Positions 47,204 to 56,083 of a stretch of 56,169 nucleotides of DNA are shown one piece after another. Made by a program: the position numbers and the translations under genes. How positions within the stretch are numbered: position 1 is the first letter of the stretch; each line of letters begins with the position of its first letter. Under the pieces are notes generated by a model. That model was given only the letters and a program-made list of their open reading frames with translations, was not told the DNA's origin and did not search any database. This stretch comes from CAYRVX01 sp964642165 (lineage in GTDB: Bacteria; Planctomycetota; Phycisphaerae; SM23-33): contig CAZXOC010000008.1 of assembly GCA_964642165.1 (NCBI GenBank), positions 1 through 56,169 of the forward strand. The letters are read 5' to 3'.

Positions 47204-47204
47204 C

Positions 47205-50200
47205 TCACTTCGTGCCCCAGCATTCGATGCCGCCGTCCTGATTGACGAGGAAGAGCTTGCCGTAGGCGGCGGCCAGGCCGTCCCAGGCGGAGAGCACGCC
47301 GAGCTTGTACTCAGCCCGCTTCGCGCCGTCCTTCGCGGACATCGCCAGGAGAACGCCGCCGCGGCGGCCCGCGTAGGTGGCGCCGAAGTCGCCGGCCTCG
47401 AACACCAGCGGCGCGCCGGCCACGAACACGGTCTCGCCGGCCAGGGCCATCGCCTTGCCGGTGATCGGGATCGTGACCTGCCATTTTCGCGACCACGTGC
47501 CGGCGGAGAGGGTCTTGGCCATCAGCGCGCAGCCGCCGCGCGGATTCCAACTCGTCCCGCGGTTGACCGGATGGCCGAACACGGAGTAGTAGTCGCGGCC
47601 GTCGGACACGATGATGTCCCCCGTGGGGTACTCCGTCTTGAGGGTCGTCCACGTCTTTCGATGGTTGAAGTTCTCCTTGACCAGCTTGTATTCGCGGTGA
47701 TTGCGCCGGGATTCCAACATTCCGGATGACGCGAGCAGATGCCTGCCGGGCACGGCGTCGGTCAGGTCGAGACCGAACGCCTGGTGCCGCACGTAGAGCG
47801 TGTCGCCCTCGCTGCTCATGACATCGGCGGTCGTTCCCAGGATCACCTCCGTCTCCGACCGGTTGCCCTTTCCGACGAAGCGGGGGAAGCCGTCCGGCCC
47901 GTAGGGACCGTAGAACTCCCGCTGATGACGGACCTTGCCCGTGGCGGGGTCCAGCCCGTAGAGGAACAGCCCGCCGTCCAGGTACGAGCTGCGCCCGGCA
48001 CAGAAGTAGGCCGTGTCGTTCTTGACCAGCACGCTGCCGTGGATCGGCCAGGCGGACTCCAACTGGTCGAAGACGCAGATCATCCTGTCGGGCAGGTCGC
48101 GGAACCGCCACGACAGCGCGCCGTCGGAGGCGCGGAGGCAGTGCACCCATCCGTCGCGGCTGCCCAGCAGCAGCAGGCCTCGATAGTAGGTCGGGGGCGA
48201 ATCGATCCGCCCGCCGGCGATGTACTCCCACAGCACCTTGCCGCCGGCCGCATCCAGCGCGCGCAGGACGTGCGTATCGACCTCGGCGACGAACACCTTG
48301 CCTTCGGCAATCACCGGGGCGCTGGCGGGAGCCTTGAATCGGGACTTCCACAGGGGCTTGAGGCCCTCGGCCGACACGCTCTCCGCGGTGCCCGCATACC
48401 GGCGGCCGTCCTGCCGGTAGGTCGGCCAGGGCGCGTCGGCGGATCGGCCGATCGTGCCATAGGCCGGCCCCCTCTCCAGGCGAACCGACCGCTCGACCTT
48501 CACGACCTGCCCCTTGGTCGTCAGCGACGCTTCGTCGGTGTAGAAGGCATTGAAGTTGTGCAGGGCGGCGGGAAGGTGGCACTGGCAGGACCAGGGCCCG
48601 CAGTAGATCAGTCCGTTGCAGGGCAGCGGCCCCATGCTGCACGTGGGGCGCGTGAAGGGGACGGGGTACTCCGTGCCGGTCTTGAGGTCCATGCAGTCCG
48701 GGCCGCCGGTCTTGCTGTTGATGAAGAAGCGCTTCGTGATGAAGTTCCGGTAGCAGCGGTCGTGCCCCATCGGCTTGGAGAGGATCTGGTCGATCGTCCG
48801 AATCTGCTCGCCCGTCTTCAGGTCGTAGCCGGTCGGCTTCTTCAGGACCGTTCCTTTGGGATTGTTGCACGAGCCGCACATCCACAGGGCGCCCGCGGCG
48901 ATCAGGAGATCCGTGGACGCCTGGTAGCCCTTGCGCGCCGGGATGGGTCTCGGCCAGTAGGCGCTGCCGTCGGCCAGGGAGTAGGCGTACACGCTCCTGC
49001 CTTCCTCGGAGTAGACCGCCTCGGCGGAGAGCACCAGCGAGTGGGGCGCGTTTCCTCGCCCGTAGGGGATCGTCTTCCTGACCGCCCAGATCTCCCTGCC
49101 CGTCGTCGCGTCGAGGCAGAAAACGCCCTCCGCCGTCTGGTAGACCAGCCTGTCTCCCCGCAGCGCCATCGTGCAGCCGGTATAGCGCACGAGGTCCCGG
49201 CTTCGCCAGAGCTGCTTGCCGCTCCCGGCGTCCAGGGCCACGATGACACAGGTGGGGTCCTCGGCGTTTGGCGTCTGCGGGTTGTAGGCCTTCAGGGGGA
49301 ATCCGCTGCCGCCGAACGTAATGCCGGGCGCGGGCTTGGCGGTATCCGGCGGCTTCCTCCTGATCTTCTTCCTGCCCTTGCCCCTCCTCCTGGCGGCCGA
49401 CCCCACGCCTCTGTAGGAGAAGAAGTGCATGCGGTCGCCGACCATGGCGTACAGCCGTCCCTTGTGGTAGACGAACTCCTGCGTGTCCTTCGTTCCCTTG
49501 TACTGGCGGATGGTCTTCCCCGTCGCCGCGTCCAGCGCGGTCAGCGGCGCGTGGAGTCCCGGCGTGCAGTAGACGGTGTTGCCGATGGCCACCAGCCGCC
49601 GCTGCATCTGGGCGTGGAAGTCCTTGATGTAGACCGTCACCTGCTCCCACTGCGGGTACTCCAGCGACCAGAGCACCAGGCCGTTGAAGGCACTGCGGGC
49701 GATGAGCTTCCACCTGGCCGGCAGGAGCGGATTCTCGGCCGTCTCGCGGTCTTCGATCGTGAACAGCCGGCCGCCGGAGGACACCATGCTGCTGATGGTC
49801 GCCGCCCCGATGTGCGCGCGCGTCCAGGCCGGCCCCGACACCCACTGCACGTGCCGCGGCGGGCCCACCACCGTGTCCTGCGCCACGCAGTTGTTGTCGC
49901 TTCCGTGGAGGTACTGCGGCCATTCGTCCATGTTCTCCGGATAGGGCTTGACCGTCTTCTTGCCGTCGACGATCGCCGTGCCGAAGGGAGCCAGCACCCG
50001 CAGGATCTCGCGCCGCGGAACCTGGAACGGGGAACCCTTCACCAGCATGAGGTTCACCAGGTTGTCGATATACGGAAGGTGCTTCCCGTCGAAGCGAACG
50101 GCCGAGACCTTCCCATGGCATCCCGCGGCCAGGATCTTCTGGCGAAGGGCGGCCACCTTGGCCTCCGACGTCTCCAGGCACTGGAAGACACAGCCCGGCC

Positions 50201-50342
50201 TCTTCCAGTCCGCCGAGACGCTCTCCAGCGCATCCGCTCCGATACAGACAACCAGTCCGCCCTCCACCTCGACGGCGCCTGCCGGAACGGCCATGCACAA
50301 CACAACCCATATACCCGTGAGTAGGACCATCCGACGATTCAT
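47205..50342 (-). CDS. Large secreted PQQ-like beta-propeller protein with degenerate methyltransferase-like N-terminus
   Basis: The 1045-residue product has AAGGAG 5 bases before the ATG at 50342 and a signal peptide ending near AVPAGAV. Residues about 30-130 read like a decayed SAM-binding domain (GLVVCIGADALESVSADWK...HLPYIDNLVNLMLV...RVLAPFGTAIVDGKK). Two blocks of PQQ/BamB-like blades follow (for example ALDAATGKTIRQYKG, ALDAGSGKQLWRSRD, ALDAAGGKVLWEYIA, CLRASDGALSWRFRD), with an internal Lys/Arg-rich insert near residue 330. The blade motif binds PQQ in dehydrogenases, but here no catalytic residues can be assigned. I recall the same architecture in other planctomycetes. Probably periplasmic or surface-exposed. 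Confidence 0.88.
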   Translation of the reverse strand: MNRRMVLLTGIWVVLCMAVPAGAVEVEGGLVVCIGADALESVSADWKRPGCVFQCLETSEAKVAALRQKILAAGCHGKVSAVRFDGKHLPYIDNLVNLMLVKGSPFQVPRREILRVLAPFGTAIVDGKKTVKPYPENMDEWPQYLHGSDNNCVAQDTVVGPPRHVQWVSGPAWTRAHIGAATISSMVSSGGRLFTIEDRETAENPLLPARWKLIARSAFNGLVLWSLEYPQWEQVTVYIKDFHAQMQRRLVAIGNTVYCTPGLHAPLTALDAATGKTIRQYKGTKDTQEFVYHKGRLYAMVGDRMHFFSYRGVGSAARRRGKGRKKIRRKPPDTAKPAPGITFGGSGFPLKAYNPQTPNAEDPTCVIVALDAGSGKQLWRSRDLVRYTGCTMALRGDRLVYQTAEGVFCLDATTGREIWAVRKTIPYGRGNAPHSLVLSAEAVYSEEGRSVYAYSLADGSAYWPRPIPARKGYQASTDLLIAAGALWMCGSCNNPKGTVLKKPTGYDLKTGEQIRTIDQILSKPMGHDRCYRNFITKRFFINSKTGGPDCMDLKTGTEYPVPFTRPTCSMGPLPCNGLIYCGPWSCQCHLPAALHNFNAFYTDEASLTTKGQVVKVERSVRLERGPAYGTIGRSADAPWPTYRQDGRRYAGTAESVSAEGLKPLWKSRFKAPASAPVIAEGKVFVAEVDTHVLRALDAAGGKVLWEYIAGGRIDSPPTYYRGLLLLGSRDGWVHCLRASDGALSWRFRDLPDRMICVFDQLESAWPIHGSVLVKNDTAYFCAGRSSYLDGGLFLYGLDPATGKVRHQREFYGPYGPDGFPRFVGKGNRSETEVILGTTADVMSSEGDTLYVRHQAFGLDLTDAVPGRHLLASSGMLESRRNHREYKLVKENFNHRKTWTTLKTEYPTGDIIVSDGRDYYSVFGHPVNRGTSWNPRGGCALMAKTLSAGTWSRKWQVTIPITGKAMALAGETVFVAGAPLVFEAGDFGATYAGRRGGVLLAMSAKDGAKRAEYKLGVLSAWDGLAAAYGKLFLVNQDGGIECWGTK

Positions 50343-50582
50343 CGCATCTCCTTCGGACGCTGGCGACGAGAGAGCCAGAGTATACCTGCAGCCGTTCGCG
50401 CAGCTCAACCGGGATCCCCTCGGATGGCCCCCGGGCGACGACGGCCGCCGACCTTACTGGCGATTCCACCACCGATGGCGCGGGTGGCAGGGGAAACACG
50501 CGGCTTCCTGGAGAGGGACGAACGCGGATGAAGGGAGATCGAGCGCCAGCCCGCCGGTTGGTCAGGGTGCGGAAGGTCCGTC

Positions 50583-51482
50583 TCACGGCGGCCCGTCCCT
50601 CTCCGGGGCCGGGCGCTCGTCGCCCTCCCTCGGCACCGGGCCGATCAGGAACGTGTCCCGCGCAGACAGGTGGTCGATCAGCCTGAGGCTCGTGGCGGAC
50701 CGGGAGCCGCCGTCGGCCTTGCCCGAGGCCGTGTAGATCATGTCGTTATGGTCCCCGATGTCCGGCCGGTCCGCCTTGCTGATGTTCATCCCGACGTACA
50801 GCACGTTGACGTGCTTGCCGCGCGCGTGATTCTGGCTCATGTGCGGCCGGACCTGCTTGTCCTTGAGATGCGGGTCCCACGCTGTGTTGTCCCAGGGCCG
50901 ACCAGCCACGGCAGGCGTCTGGTCGGCGACGATGACCGTGTCGTTCCACCACTGCGAGACGCCGTCGACGCAGGCGCTGCCGTTCCAGATGGGCGCCTGC
51001 CACGAGTAGCTGACGTTCCACGAGTGGGAGAAGTCCCAGAGGTACTCGGGCTCCTCGCCCTCCCTGGCGTTGGCGTCATCGCGGATGTGCATGTCCTTCC
51101 GATCGTCGGTGCCCGGGCAGACGAACAGCTTGGCGGGCTGGTTCTCGCGGATCAGCAGGAACATCAGCGACGTGATTGCCCGGTCCCCGGGATGGTTCGG
51201 GTCGGCGAAGGGGTCCTTGGCGCGGTTGGTGCCCGTCGGCACGGCCGACCAGTCCGACGTCACGTTCGGGATCCACGGCCAGCGGTTGTCGTTGCTGCCC
51301 CCGTACAGCGTGATGGCCTTGCCGATGCTCGACAGGTTGCTCATGCAGTACTTCCTGCCGGTCAGCTCGTGAACCGTTGCGTCCGTCGGGATCAGCATCG
51401 CCGCCAGGAACAGCACGAGCAGGAACACGACGCCGACGACCACGAGCAGCTCCCCCCGCGTGATGCCTTGGCTTCGTCCCAT
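50583..51482 (-). CDS. Pseudopilin-like secreted protein, DUF1559-like
   Basis: The 299-residue product starts MGRSQGITRGELLVVVGVVF, with a charged leader, a cleavage-like Gly before ELLVVVG and a hydrophobic helix. This resembles the planctomycete DUF1559 / H-X9-DG-type pseudopilins: CMSNLSSIGKAITLYGGSND near the start and HMSQNHARGKHVNVLYVGMN in the middle. The C-terminal part includes a SxxxLRLIDHLSARDTFLIG segment. Such proteins are abundant in planctomycetes and are thought to be exported by type II-like systems such as the one at 29621-40015. Confidence 0.85.
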   Translation of the reverse strand: MGRSQGITRGELLVVVGVVFLLVLFLAAMLIPTDATVHELTGRKYCMSNLSSIGKAITLYGGSNDNRWPWIPNVTSDWSAVPTGTNRAKDPFADPNHPGDRAITSLMFLLIRENQPAKLFVCPGTDDRKDMHIRDDANAREGEEPEYLWDFSHSWNVSYSWQAPIWNGSACVDGVSQWWNDTVIVADQTPAVAGRPWDNTAWDPHLKDKQVRPHMSQNHARGKHVNVLYVGMNISKADRPDIGDHNDMIYTASGKADGGSRSATSLRLIDHLSARDTFLIGPVPREGDERPAPERDGPP

Positions 51483-51829
51483 GGTTGAGGCTCCCGCGGC
51501 GCCGACGTCCGGCCCCCGGCACCCGCTTCGTCTTCCTCTTCCCCTCCGGGCAGATCAGGAACGTCTCCCGCCCGGAGGAACGCCCGCGAATGGATACGCT
51601 CGTCGCCGTGTGAGAGCCGCGCCGCCTCAGGCCGGACGCGGTGCGGAATGGAATCTCCCGGATCGCCTCTGGCCGACGACCATCGTCGGCCTCTCTGACG
51701 ATTCTACCGCCCATCCCAACATCCGCAAGCACGTCTCCCGCTGGATGGAGGGAGAAACGGCGTCAGGCTGCTTCCCTGGAACACTTTCCTGGAGAAGTTG
51801 CCTGACCCCGCTCCACCCCGTCGCGACCT
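51483..51829. other. Intergenic region with a palindromic repeat
   Basis: About 347 bases upstream of the pseudopilin gene. The only structure I can name is the repeat at 51761-51813. The remainder contains no gene. Confidence 0.5.
51761..51813. repeat. Interspersed palindromic repeat, copy 2
   Basis: GTCAGGC (51762-51768) and GCCTGAC (51800-51806) flank 31 bases that themselves contain CCCTGGAAC/TTTCCTGGAG. The right arm continues CCCCGCTCC as in the copy at 47138-47203. Confidence 0.6.
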
Positions 51830-53113
51830 TCAACGCGCCTTTGGCTTGATGAACAGCACACCGTCTCGCTTGATCCACCCCGTTCTCAGGTCGCTCCGGA
51901 ACCACCCGTCGCTGTTCTTCCGGCTGAAGCGGACGGGCGATCTTCTGCCGAACTCCTTGAGATCGTACTGCGCCCACGTCCGCCCCATGTCCGGAGAGAT
52001 GATGAGCCCCGTCGCGTAGGGCGACGCGGTGGCGTAGTGCGACGCCAGGATGACGCCGTCCTGGATGATCATGTTCGCGGACTCGTACTGCGGGTTGAAC
52101 AGCATCGTGTGCGCGTTGCGGTCGGCGATGTCGGCGGGGTCGCAGCGGAAGATCCCCCGATCGTGCGGCTTGGGGCCGTTGGCGTCGGCGATCCAGTAGA
52201 CCTTGCCGTCGACGAAGTTGATCCCGCCGCACTTGTACCGCGAGTTCGACTCGCCCGACACGATGACCTCCCAGCGCCACTCGTCCTTCCCGGCGGCATA
52301 GACGCCCCGGAGCCAGTGGCACTCGCGCCCCTCCCGCTGGGTGTGGTCGCCCGTGCAGGCGTAGAACGCGTTCTCGACGGGGTTGTACGCCACGCAGTGG
52401 ACGTGGCGACAGATGACCGCGTTGTCGGGATCGCCAAGCAGCGCTCCCGCGGGGCCTCCGCCCGGGCTGCCGTTGTCGCGGTAATGGGGGTTCCGCCCGA
52501 AGGAGTACGCGATCTTCACCGTCCGGCCGTTGTCGGCCGAGTAGTAGATGTTCACCGGGGCGGCGCCGCCGATCACGTTGCAGTAGTTGCCCCAGACGAG
52601 CATCTCCCGGCCGCCGACCTCCCACGAGCTGACGCCCGTGAGGCTGTGGAAGTACCAGCCGGGGCGGGAGGGGTCCTTCGGCTTGTGCGGAAGGTAGTCG
52701 GCGCCCCGCGCGTCGGTCACCGTGATCGGCTTGACCGTCTTGAGGTTGTCCGTGCCGAGGTAGAGCTGCGCCCGGGTGGCGAACAGGACGTGGCCGCACT
52801 GGAAGATGTGGCTGAACAGGATATCACGGGCGTCGGCGAACGCGGCGGCGTGGGGCCAGGTGCGGCCGTTATCCTCGGACAGGTGGATCTTCCCGTCCGT
52901 GTACCCGAACGCCTTATTTGCACGCTGCGAGTCGACGTACGGCCCTTCCGGCTGAAGGCGGTACCAGAAGTGGTCCGTCGAGGCGCAGTCGGCGGGCGCG
53001 TCGGCCCGTTCCGCGGCGATCCGACGCGCCTTGGACGCCAGCATCCCGCCGCCGATGGCCGCCGCGCCGCCCAGGAACCGGCGGCGGGTGACTTGACGTC
53101 GTGGCTTCGTCAT
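51830..53113 (-). CDS. Tat-exported BNR/sialidase-type repeat protein
   Basis: The 427-residue protein begins with a twin-arginine signal: RRQVTRRRFLGGAAAIGGGM. The mature part has Asp-box-like repeats of the sialidase/BNR type (LSEDNGRTW, YYSADNGRTV, ISPDMGRTWAQ) in a probable six-bladed propeller. No sialidase catalytic residues can be identified, so it may bind or hydrolyse an unknown glycan. Tat export implies folding in the cytoplasm before secretion. Confidence 0.88.
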   Translation of the reverse strand: MTKPRRQVTRRRFLGGAAAIGGGMLASKARRIAAERADAPADCASTDHFWYRLQPEGPYVDSQRANKAFGYTDGKIHLSEDNGRTWPHAAAFADARDILFSHIFQCGHVLFATRAQLYLGTDNLKTVKPITVTDARGADYLPHKPKDPSRPGWYFHSLTGVSSWEVGGREMLVWGNYCNVIGGAAPVNIYYSADNGRTVKIAYSFGRNPHYRDNGSPGGGPAGALLGDPDNAVICRHVHCVAYNPVENAFYACTGDHTQREGRECHWLRGVYAAGKDEWRWEVIVSGESNSRYKCGGINFVDGKVYWIADANGPKPHDRGIFRCDPADIADRNAHTMLFNPQYESANMIIQDGVILASHYATASPYATGLIISPDMGRTWAQYDLKEFGRRSPVRFSRKNSDGWFRSDLRTGWIKRDGVLFIKPKAR

Positions 53114-53302
53114 ATCGCTTCCTTCCACCCAGCCGGGGCCTCCCGGACACTCCGGTCGAGGGCCGCCGTCGACCGTCCTGACGATCCTACCATCTGCCGC
53201 GTGGTCGGCAAGTACCTCCCTGGCTCTCCAGCGGCGACGCACTGGTCACCGGCGGTGGCGGCAGCAACCACGCGTGGCACGTGCCCCCCGAATCCCCGGG
53301 AT

Positions 53303-54697
53303 TCACCCCGGCTTCGGCGTGCGGGGCGCTTTGCGCTTCATGAGCACGGTCCAGGCTGCGGCGCTCCTCTCGACGCCGCTGCGGCTGTCGAACCGCATCT
53401 CCTTGAGCCATTCGAACTCGAATGCGGCCGAGAAGTCCTCGCGGATCTGGCTTTCCTTGACGCGCGGTTTGCCCTGTCGGTCGCTCGTGGCGCGGAAGGA
53501 CAGCAGGAGGAACTGTCCCCCCGGCCGGGTCAGCCTGCGAACCGCCGACACGAAGCCCTCGCGGTTGACCCAGCGCACGTGGTGGTAGCAGCCGCGGTCG
53601 AAGATGAAGTCGAACGGTTCCATGTGCGGCGGATCGGCCGCGTCGGCAACGATCCAGCGGACCTTCACGCCGGCCTTGCGGGCCTTGGCCTCGGCGATCG
53701 TCAGCGCCGTGGGCGCCACCTCCAGCCCCGTCACCTCGAAGCCCTTCCGGGCCAGGAAGACCGCGTTGGTGCCCGTCCCGCAGCCCAGGACCAGCGCCTT
53801 GCCCGGCTTGACCTTGCCCTCCTCGACGGCCTTGGTCAACTGGTTCGCCACCCGGCCGGCGTCCCAGCCGGGCACGCGCGTGCCGCGATAGGCCCTGTCC
53901 CAGCGTTCCAACAGCCTCACGCCCGTGGTCCCGTGCGGCATCACGCCGGACGGCAGCAGTCGCTTGGCCAGTTGCCCCTTGCCGCGGGAGGAGGTCGCGA
54001 TCGTCCCGGCCGCGTCGGCCTGAGGCGGCAGGGACAACTCGAACGTCGTCTCGACCTGCGTGACCGTCAACTGCACGGGGCCCTTCGTGGACGCCATGTC
54101 GACGCGGATCTGCGTCTCCTTCTCGCCGGCGGTGTAGAACACGTGCACGTACCGCCCCCGGCCGGCGGCGACCGGACCGACGGAGACCGCGTGGGCCTGC
54201 TCGTAGTCGCCGTACGCCTCGGGCGCGCTGGACAGCTTCGCCTTGGCCGGCAGGATGGTCATACTGCGGAGCCTGGCGTCCGGCCCGGTGTAGGTCACCT
54301 TCGTGCCCTGGATCTTGGGCGCGGCGCGGGTACGGACCTTCCACGGCACGGGCTCGCCCGAGGGCTCGCCCAGGTCGTCCACCACGAACACGCCGGGCTT
54401 GAGGAACACCACCCGCCGCGTCCACGAGCGCACCAGGCCGGCCACGTACACGAACTGGGCGTTCTCCTCGTACGCGGTGATGCGCTTCAAGCCCATCTTC
54501 GGCGCCTCGGGCAGATCGTCCGACAGCTTGGCGAAGCGATCCTGGAGCTCGAGCAGGTTCTCCGACCGGAGCCTCAGGTCCGTGGAATCCTGCCGTGGCG
54601 CCGCGGCGGCCGGGCCGGTCAGCACAAGAGCAACCGTCAGCAGCATCAGGGCCCTTCGGGGCAGGCAAGCCGCGCGGGCGGATCGTGTGCGGGTCAT
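53303..54697 (-). CDS. Secreted heparinase-like beta-domain fused to a SAM methyltransferase
   Basis: The 464-residue product has a signal peptide ending near GPAAAAPRQ. Residues about 40-230 have segments like the C-terminal beta-domain of heparinase II/III-type lyases (LVRSWTRRVVFLKPGVFVVDD). After about residue 260 a class I methyltransferase begins (WDRAYRGTRVPGWDAG, LVLGCGTGTNAVFLARKG, FDFIFDRGCYHHV), resembling TPMT/TehB-like methyltransferases. A SAM-binding domain behind a signal peptide is unexpected, because SAM is not available outside the cytoplasm. The frame is continuous, without a sign of assembly fusion. Upstream of the start are GAGGAGAT and then a scaffold gap. Confidence 0.78.
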   Translation of the reverse strand: MTRTRSARAACLPRRALMLLTVALVLTGPAAAAPRQDSTDLRLRSENLLELQDRFAKLSDDLPEAPKMGLKRITAYEENAQFVYVAGLVRSWTRRVVFLKPGVFVVDDLGEPSGEPVPWKVRTRAAPKIQGTKVTYTGPDARLRSMTILPAKAKLSSAPEAYGDYEQAHAVSVGPVAAGRGRYVHVFYTAGEKETQIRVDMASTKGPVQLTVTQVETTFELSLPPQADAAGTIATSSRGKGQLAKRLLPSGVMPHGTTGVRLLERWDRAYRGTRVPGWDAGRVANQLTKAVEEGKVKPGKALVLGCGTGTNAVFLARKGFEVTGLEVAPTALTIAEAKARKAGVKVRWIVADAADPPHMEPFDFIFDRGCYHHVRWVNREGFVSAVRRLTRPGGQFLLLSFRATSDRQGKPRVKESQIREDFSAAFEFEWLKEMRFDSRSGVERSAAAWTVLMKRKAPRTPKPG

Positions 54698-55095
54698 GGC
54701 GTTGATCTCCTCGGGCAGCGGACACNNNNNNNNNNNNNNNNNNNNNNNNNNNNNNNNNNNNNNNNNNNNNNNNNNNNNNNNNNNNNNNNNNNNNNNNNNN
54801 NNNNNNNNNNNNNNNNNNNNNNNNNCCATGGTGTCCAGGTCATAGGGAGGGGCATTGTAGCGGGACAACCGCGTAATGGAAGGGATTCGCCGGACCTGAG
54901 CCGGCCGGACATGGCTTGGGCCAAAAGCCTTCGGCTACCAGAACGCCGGCTTGTCGGCGGCTGCCCACGGCTGGTACCATGAGCCTGCCGGTCGCCAGAC
55001 GGCCCGAGAGAATGGCGAGGAAGAGCAAGAGCATGACACGGGCGGCGCGGCCGGAGTTCGCCGTCGGCGAGAGCCCCTCGCCAAGGGAGAAGGCC
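54698..55095. other. Intergenic region containing an assembly gap
   Basis: About 398 bases with 100 N at 54726-54825. No gene is visible in the remaining sequence. It must carry the promoter for the zinc-ribbon gene at 55096. Confidence 0.6.
54726..54825. other. Assembly gap (100 N)
   Basis: Exactly 100 undetermined bases, a scaffold placeholder just upstream of the heparinase-like/methyltransferase gene. Confidence 0.95.
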
Positions 55096-55488
55096 ATGAA
55101 ATGTGCCAACTGCGGCAAGGACATCCCTGACGGCGCCAAGATGTGTCAGTTCTGCGAGGCGCGCGTCGAGCCGGAACCCACGCCGGAAGAGGTGCAGGTC
55201 GTCGGTGAGATTCTCGAACAGATGGACCCGCGAACCCACAGGGAACTTGAGGACGCCTTCCGCCGCAGCAACACGGCCGATGAGTTCGTCAACCGGATCT
55301 TCGTGGGCGACTGCCCCAACTGCGCCGGCGAGAACACGGGCGACTGCGAGGACGACCCGGAGATCGACAACATCCTTGTCGGGCGGTGCTTCGACTGCGG
55401 TCAGCTATGGTGCACCATGTGCGATCGGTTGCTCGACAAGACTCGCCCTTACTGCGAATGCTGGGACGAGGAGGAGCCAGAGCACTAG
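55096..55488 (+). CDS. Small zinc-ribbon protein
   Basis: The 130-residue protein starts with a double-Cys zinc ribbon, MKCANCGKDIPDGAKMCQFC. A helical segment follows, then more pairs: CPNCAGENTGDC, CFDCGQLWCTMC and YCECWDEEE. These give about five CxxC-like pairs, enough for two or three structural zinc sites. AGGGAGAAGG precedes the ATG. I have no functional assignment; many small regulators have this appearance. Confidence 0.85.
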   Translation: MKCANCGKDIPDGAKMCQFCEARVEPEPTPEEVQVVGEILEQMDPRTHRELEDAFRRSNTADEFVNRIFVGDCPNCAGENTGDCEDDPEIDNILVGRCFDCGQLWCTMCDRLLDKTRPYCECWDEEEPEH

Positions 55489-55567
55489 CCGGCCACCAGA
55501 TGCGCGCGGGCGATCTGGCGCCGGGAGTCTCGCTTCCCTGTGAGGCGGGCGTGATGGGAGATGGGAA

Positions 55568-55834
55568 ATGGCCGGCGGTGGGATCGAACCGGGCGACATG
55601 GCTCGCTACACGCCAAGGCAGGGGCAGTTCCTTGCGTTCATCTACTACTACACGAAGCTGAACGGGCAGCCGCCGGCCGAGGCCGACATGGCGCGGTACT
55701 TCGGCGTCTCCCCGCCGGCCGTCCACCAGATGGTCGTCACGTTGGGCAGGCGAGGCCTGATTCAGCGGACGCCTGGACAGAACCGGTCCATCCGCCTGCT
55801 GCTGCCGCGGGAAGCGCTGCCGGACCTGGAGTGA
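55568..55834 (+). CDS. LexA-like winged-helix DNA-binding protein
   Basis: The 88-residue protein contains the N-terminal DNA-binding fold of LexA: TPRQGQFLAFIYYYTKLNGQ, PPAEADMARYFGVSPPAVHQ and LGRRGLIQRTPGQNRSI. No LexA autoprotease domain follows, so it is a stand-alone winged helix. The ATG at 55568 has GGGAG upstream; an ATG 30 bases in also fits. It could regulate neighbouring genes, but no operator is visible. Confidence 0.8.
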   Translation: MAGGGIEPGDMARYTPRQGQFLAFIYYYTKLNGQPPAEADMARYFGVSPPAVHQMVVTLGRRGLIQRTPGQNRSIRLLLPREALPDLE

Positions 55835-56083
55835 AGCCTTGCCCTGCAACGGAAGGCAGCTTGCCCATGGCGCGGGCGCGCCCGAGGCCCCTCGGCCGCC
55901 CGGCAGGCTCACCACCTCTGCCGCGGTTGGCAAGCGCTCGAGGGTAGCCTGGCCCTGCCGCCCTCGCCCCGATCGCCTGGGGCTCTTGCTTCGCTCGGGC
56001 ATGGCGCAGCTCCTCTGTAGGCCATGCCGCCTCTACACGGTCAGTCGACCCCGCGCGAAGGCGGGCTTCACAGGACGGGCACA

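Noticed and set aside
53250..53305. Read-through of the TGA ending the heparinase-like/methyltransferase gene
   Set aside because: The extension is short, of shadow-like composition, and no motif, hairpin or Cys/Sec context supports it.
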